From assembly GCA_013044035.1 (NCBI GenBank), contig JABEVE010000027.1, forward strand, positions 1 to 50,239: DNA of 50,239 bases, written 5' to 3'. Positions 46,299 through 50,239 of the stretch are shown here, in pieces; position 1 is the stretch's first letter; each line of letters starts with the position of its first letter. The stretch is from Burkholderiales bacterium (GTDB lineage: Bacteria; Pseudomonadota; Gammaproteobacteria; Burkholderiales; Burkholderiaceae_C). A model generated the notes under the pieces. The model was not told where the DNA came from and ran no database searches. It saw only the letters and a program-made list of their open reading frames with translations. The position numbers and the translations under genes were made by a program.

Positions 46299-46321
46299 AG
46301 ACGCAGGGCACCGCATTGGCC

Positions 46322-46735
46322 ATGCGCGTCTATTTCGATTCCTCGGCGTTCGCCAAGCGCTATGTCGACGAACAGGGCTCTGCCGACGTGCTGCATTGGT
46401 GCGATCAGGCCAGCGAGCTGGCGCTGTCGGTCATCGCCGTGCCGGAGCTCGTCTCGGCATTCTGCAGACTTCAACGCGAAGGTCTGCTCAGCGCGGCTCA
46501 GTACCGCTCCATCAAGTCGGATCTGCTGGCCGACATTGCGGATGCGCTGATCTGCGACACCTCACCGCTGGTCGTCAGCCGCGCGGTGCATGCCCTGGAG
46601 AACCATCCGCTGCGCGGGATGGATGCCATCCACCTGGGCGCCGCCATCGCTTGTGAAGCGGAGGTCTTCATTTCCGCCGACCTTCGGCAATGCAGCGCCG
46701 CGCGCGCCCTCGGCTTGCGGGTCGTCACTGTTTGA
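46322..46735 (+). CDS. PIN-domain toxin (VapC type)
   Basis: The 137-residue PIN protein has FDSSAFAKRYVDE (Asp5), AVPELVSAFCRL, GMDAIHLGAAIA and FISADLRQ, the four acidic positions of a PIN ribonuclease. I chose the ATG at 46322 (MRVYFDSSA); the longer frame overlaps the antitoxin. It belongs to a different PIN subgroup from the first module's toxin. The aminotransferase gene starts 17 bases downstream. Confidence 0.87.
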   Translation: MRVYFDSSAFAKRYVDEQGSADVLHWCDQASELALSVIAVPELVSAFCRLQREGLLSAAQYRSIKSDLLADIADALICDTSPLVVSRAVHALENHPLRGMDAIHLGAAIACEAEVFISADLRQCSAARALGLRVVTV

Positions 46736-46752
46736 CCACGCACTTCATCCCC

Positions 46753-50239
<3,487 letters not shown>

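Overview
The window looks like chromosomal DNA of a GC-rich betaproteobacterium of the order Burkholderiales, and a Thiomonas-like organism is my best guess. The reasons are a tRNA-Leu just upstream of trigger factor, a complete iscRSUA-hscBA-fdx operon, a small Trp-rich protein next to a tandem glycine riboswitch, and GC-rich palindromic repeats of a kind I associate with this order. No alignment was run, so the genus is an inference.

Layout. Positions 1-8.4 kb hold housekeeping and metabolic genes: the trigger factor start, tRNA-Leu(UAG), a squalene/phytoene synthase-like protein, an SDR / thioesterase / acetoacetyl-CoA synthetase operon, and the molybdenum cofactor genes moaA, mobA and moeA. 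Positions 8.7-15.9 kb form a tightly packed operon: asparagine synthetase-like amidotransferase, AMP-forming ligase, acyl carrier protein, NAD-synthetase-like ATP pyrophosphatase, PrmC-like methyltransferase with an altered NPPY motif, and a GNAT-like protein. It looks like a carrier-protein-bound acyl/amide tailoring pathway that I cannot match to a known product, and it is the best candidate here for an undescribed system. Positions 15.9-21.7 kb carry the isc operon under a probable IscR-controlled promoter. Positions 21.9-25.5 kb carry a YeiE-type LysR regulator and two TRAP permeases without a binding protein. Positions 25.5-30.4 kb carry gcvTHP behind a tandem glycine riboswitch. Positions 30.4-34 kb hold a small Trp-rich protein, a cytochrome c, an orphan ABC binding protein, a ribitol-dehydrogenase-like SDR, decayed remnants (an AraC-type HTH and a possible IS3 OrfA) and tRNA-Arg(ACG).

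From 34.1 kb to the end lies a surface-polysaccharide locus: a MurJ-like flippase, an HpcH/HpaI aldolase, a PglC-like phosphoglycosyl transferase, a second asparagine synthetase, a GT-B-like glycosyltransferase, and a full gene set expected for CMP-legionaminic acid (or a close nonulosonic acid). That set is a 4,6-dehydratase, a CBS-aminotransferase fusion, a NeuD/PglD acetyltransferase, a NeuC/LegG hydrolysing epimerase, a NeuB synthase and a NeuA/LegF cytidylyltransferase. The first three of these enzymes would also supply the substrate of a PglC-type transferase.

Two features of this locus stand out. First, GC-rich palindromic repeat elements sit in frame inside at least four of its genes and have been translated rather than disrupting them. 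Second, toxin-antitoxin modules are wedged between the biosynthetic genes: two intact Phd/VapC-type pairs whose promoters share TGTACA operators, and one decayed MntA/HepT pair broken by a 5-bp tandem duplication. The last gene runs off the end of the window.
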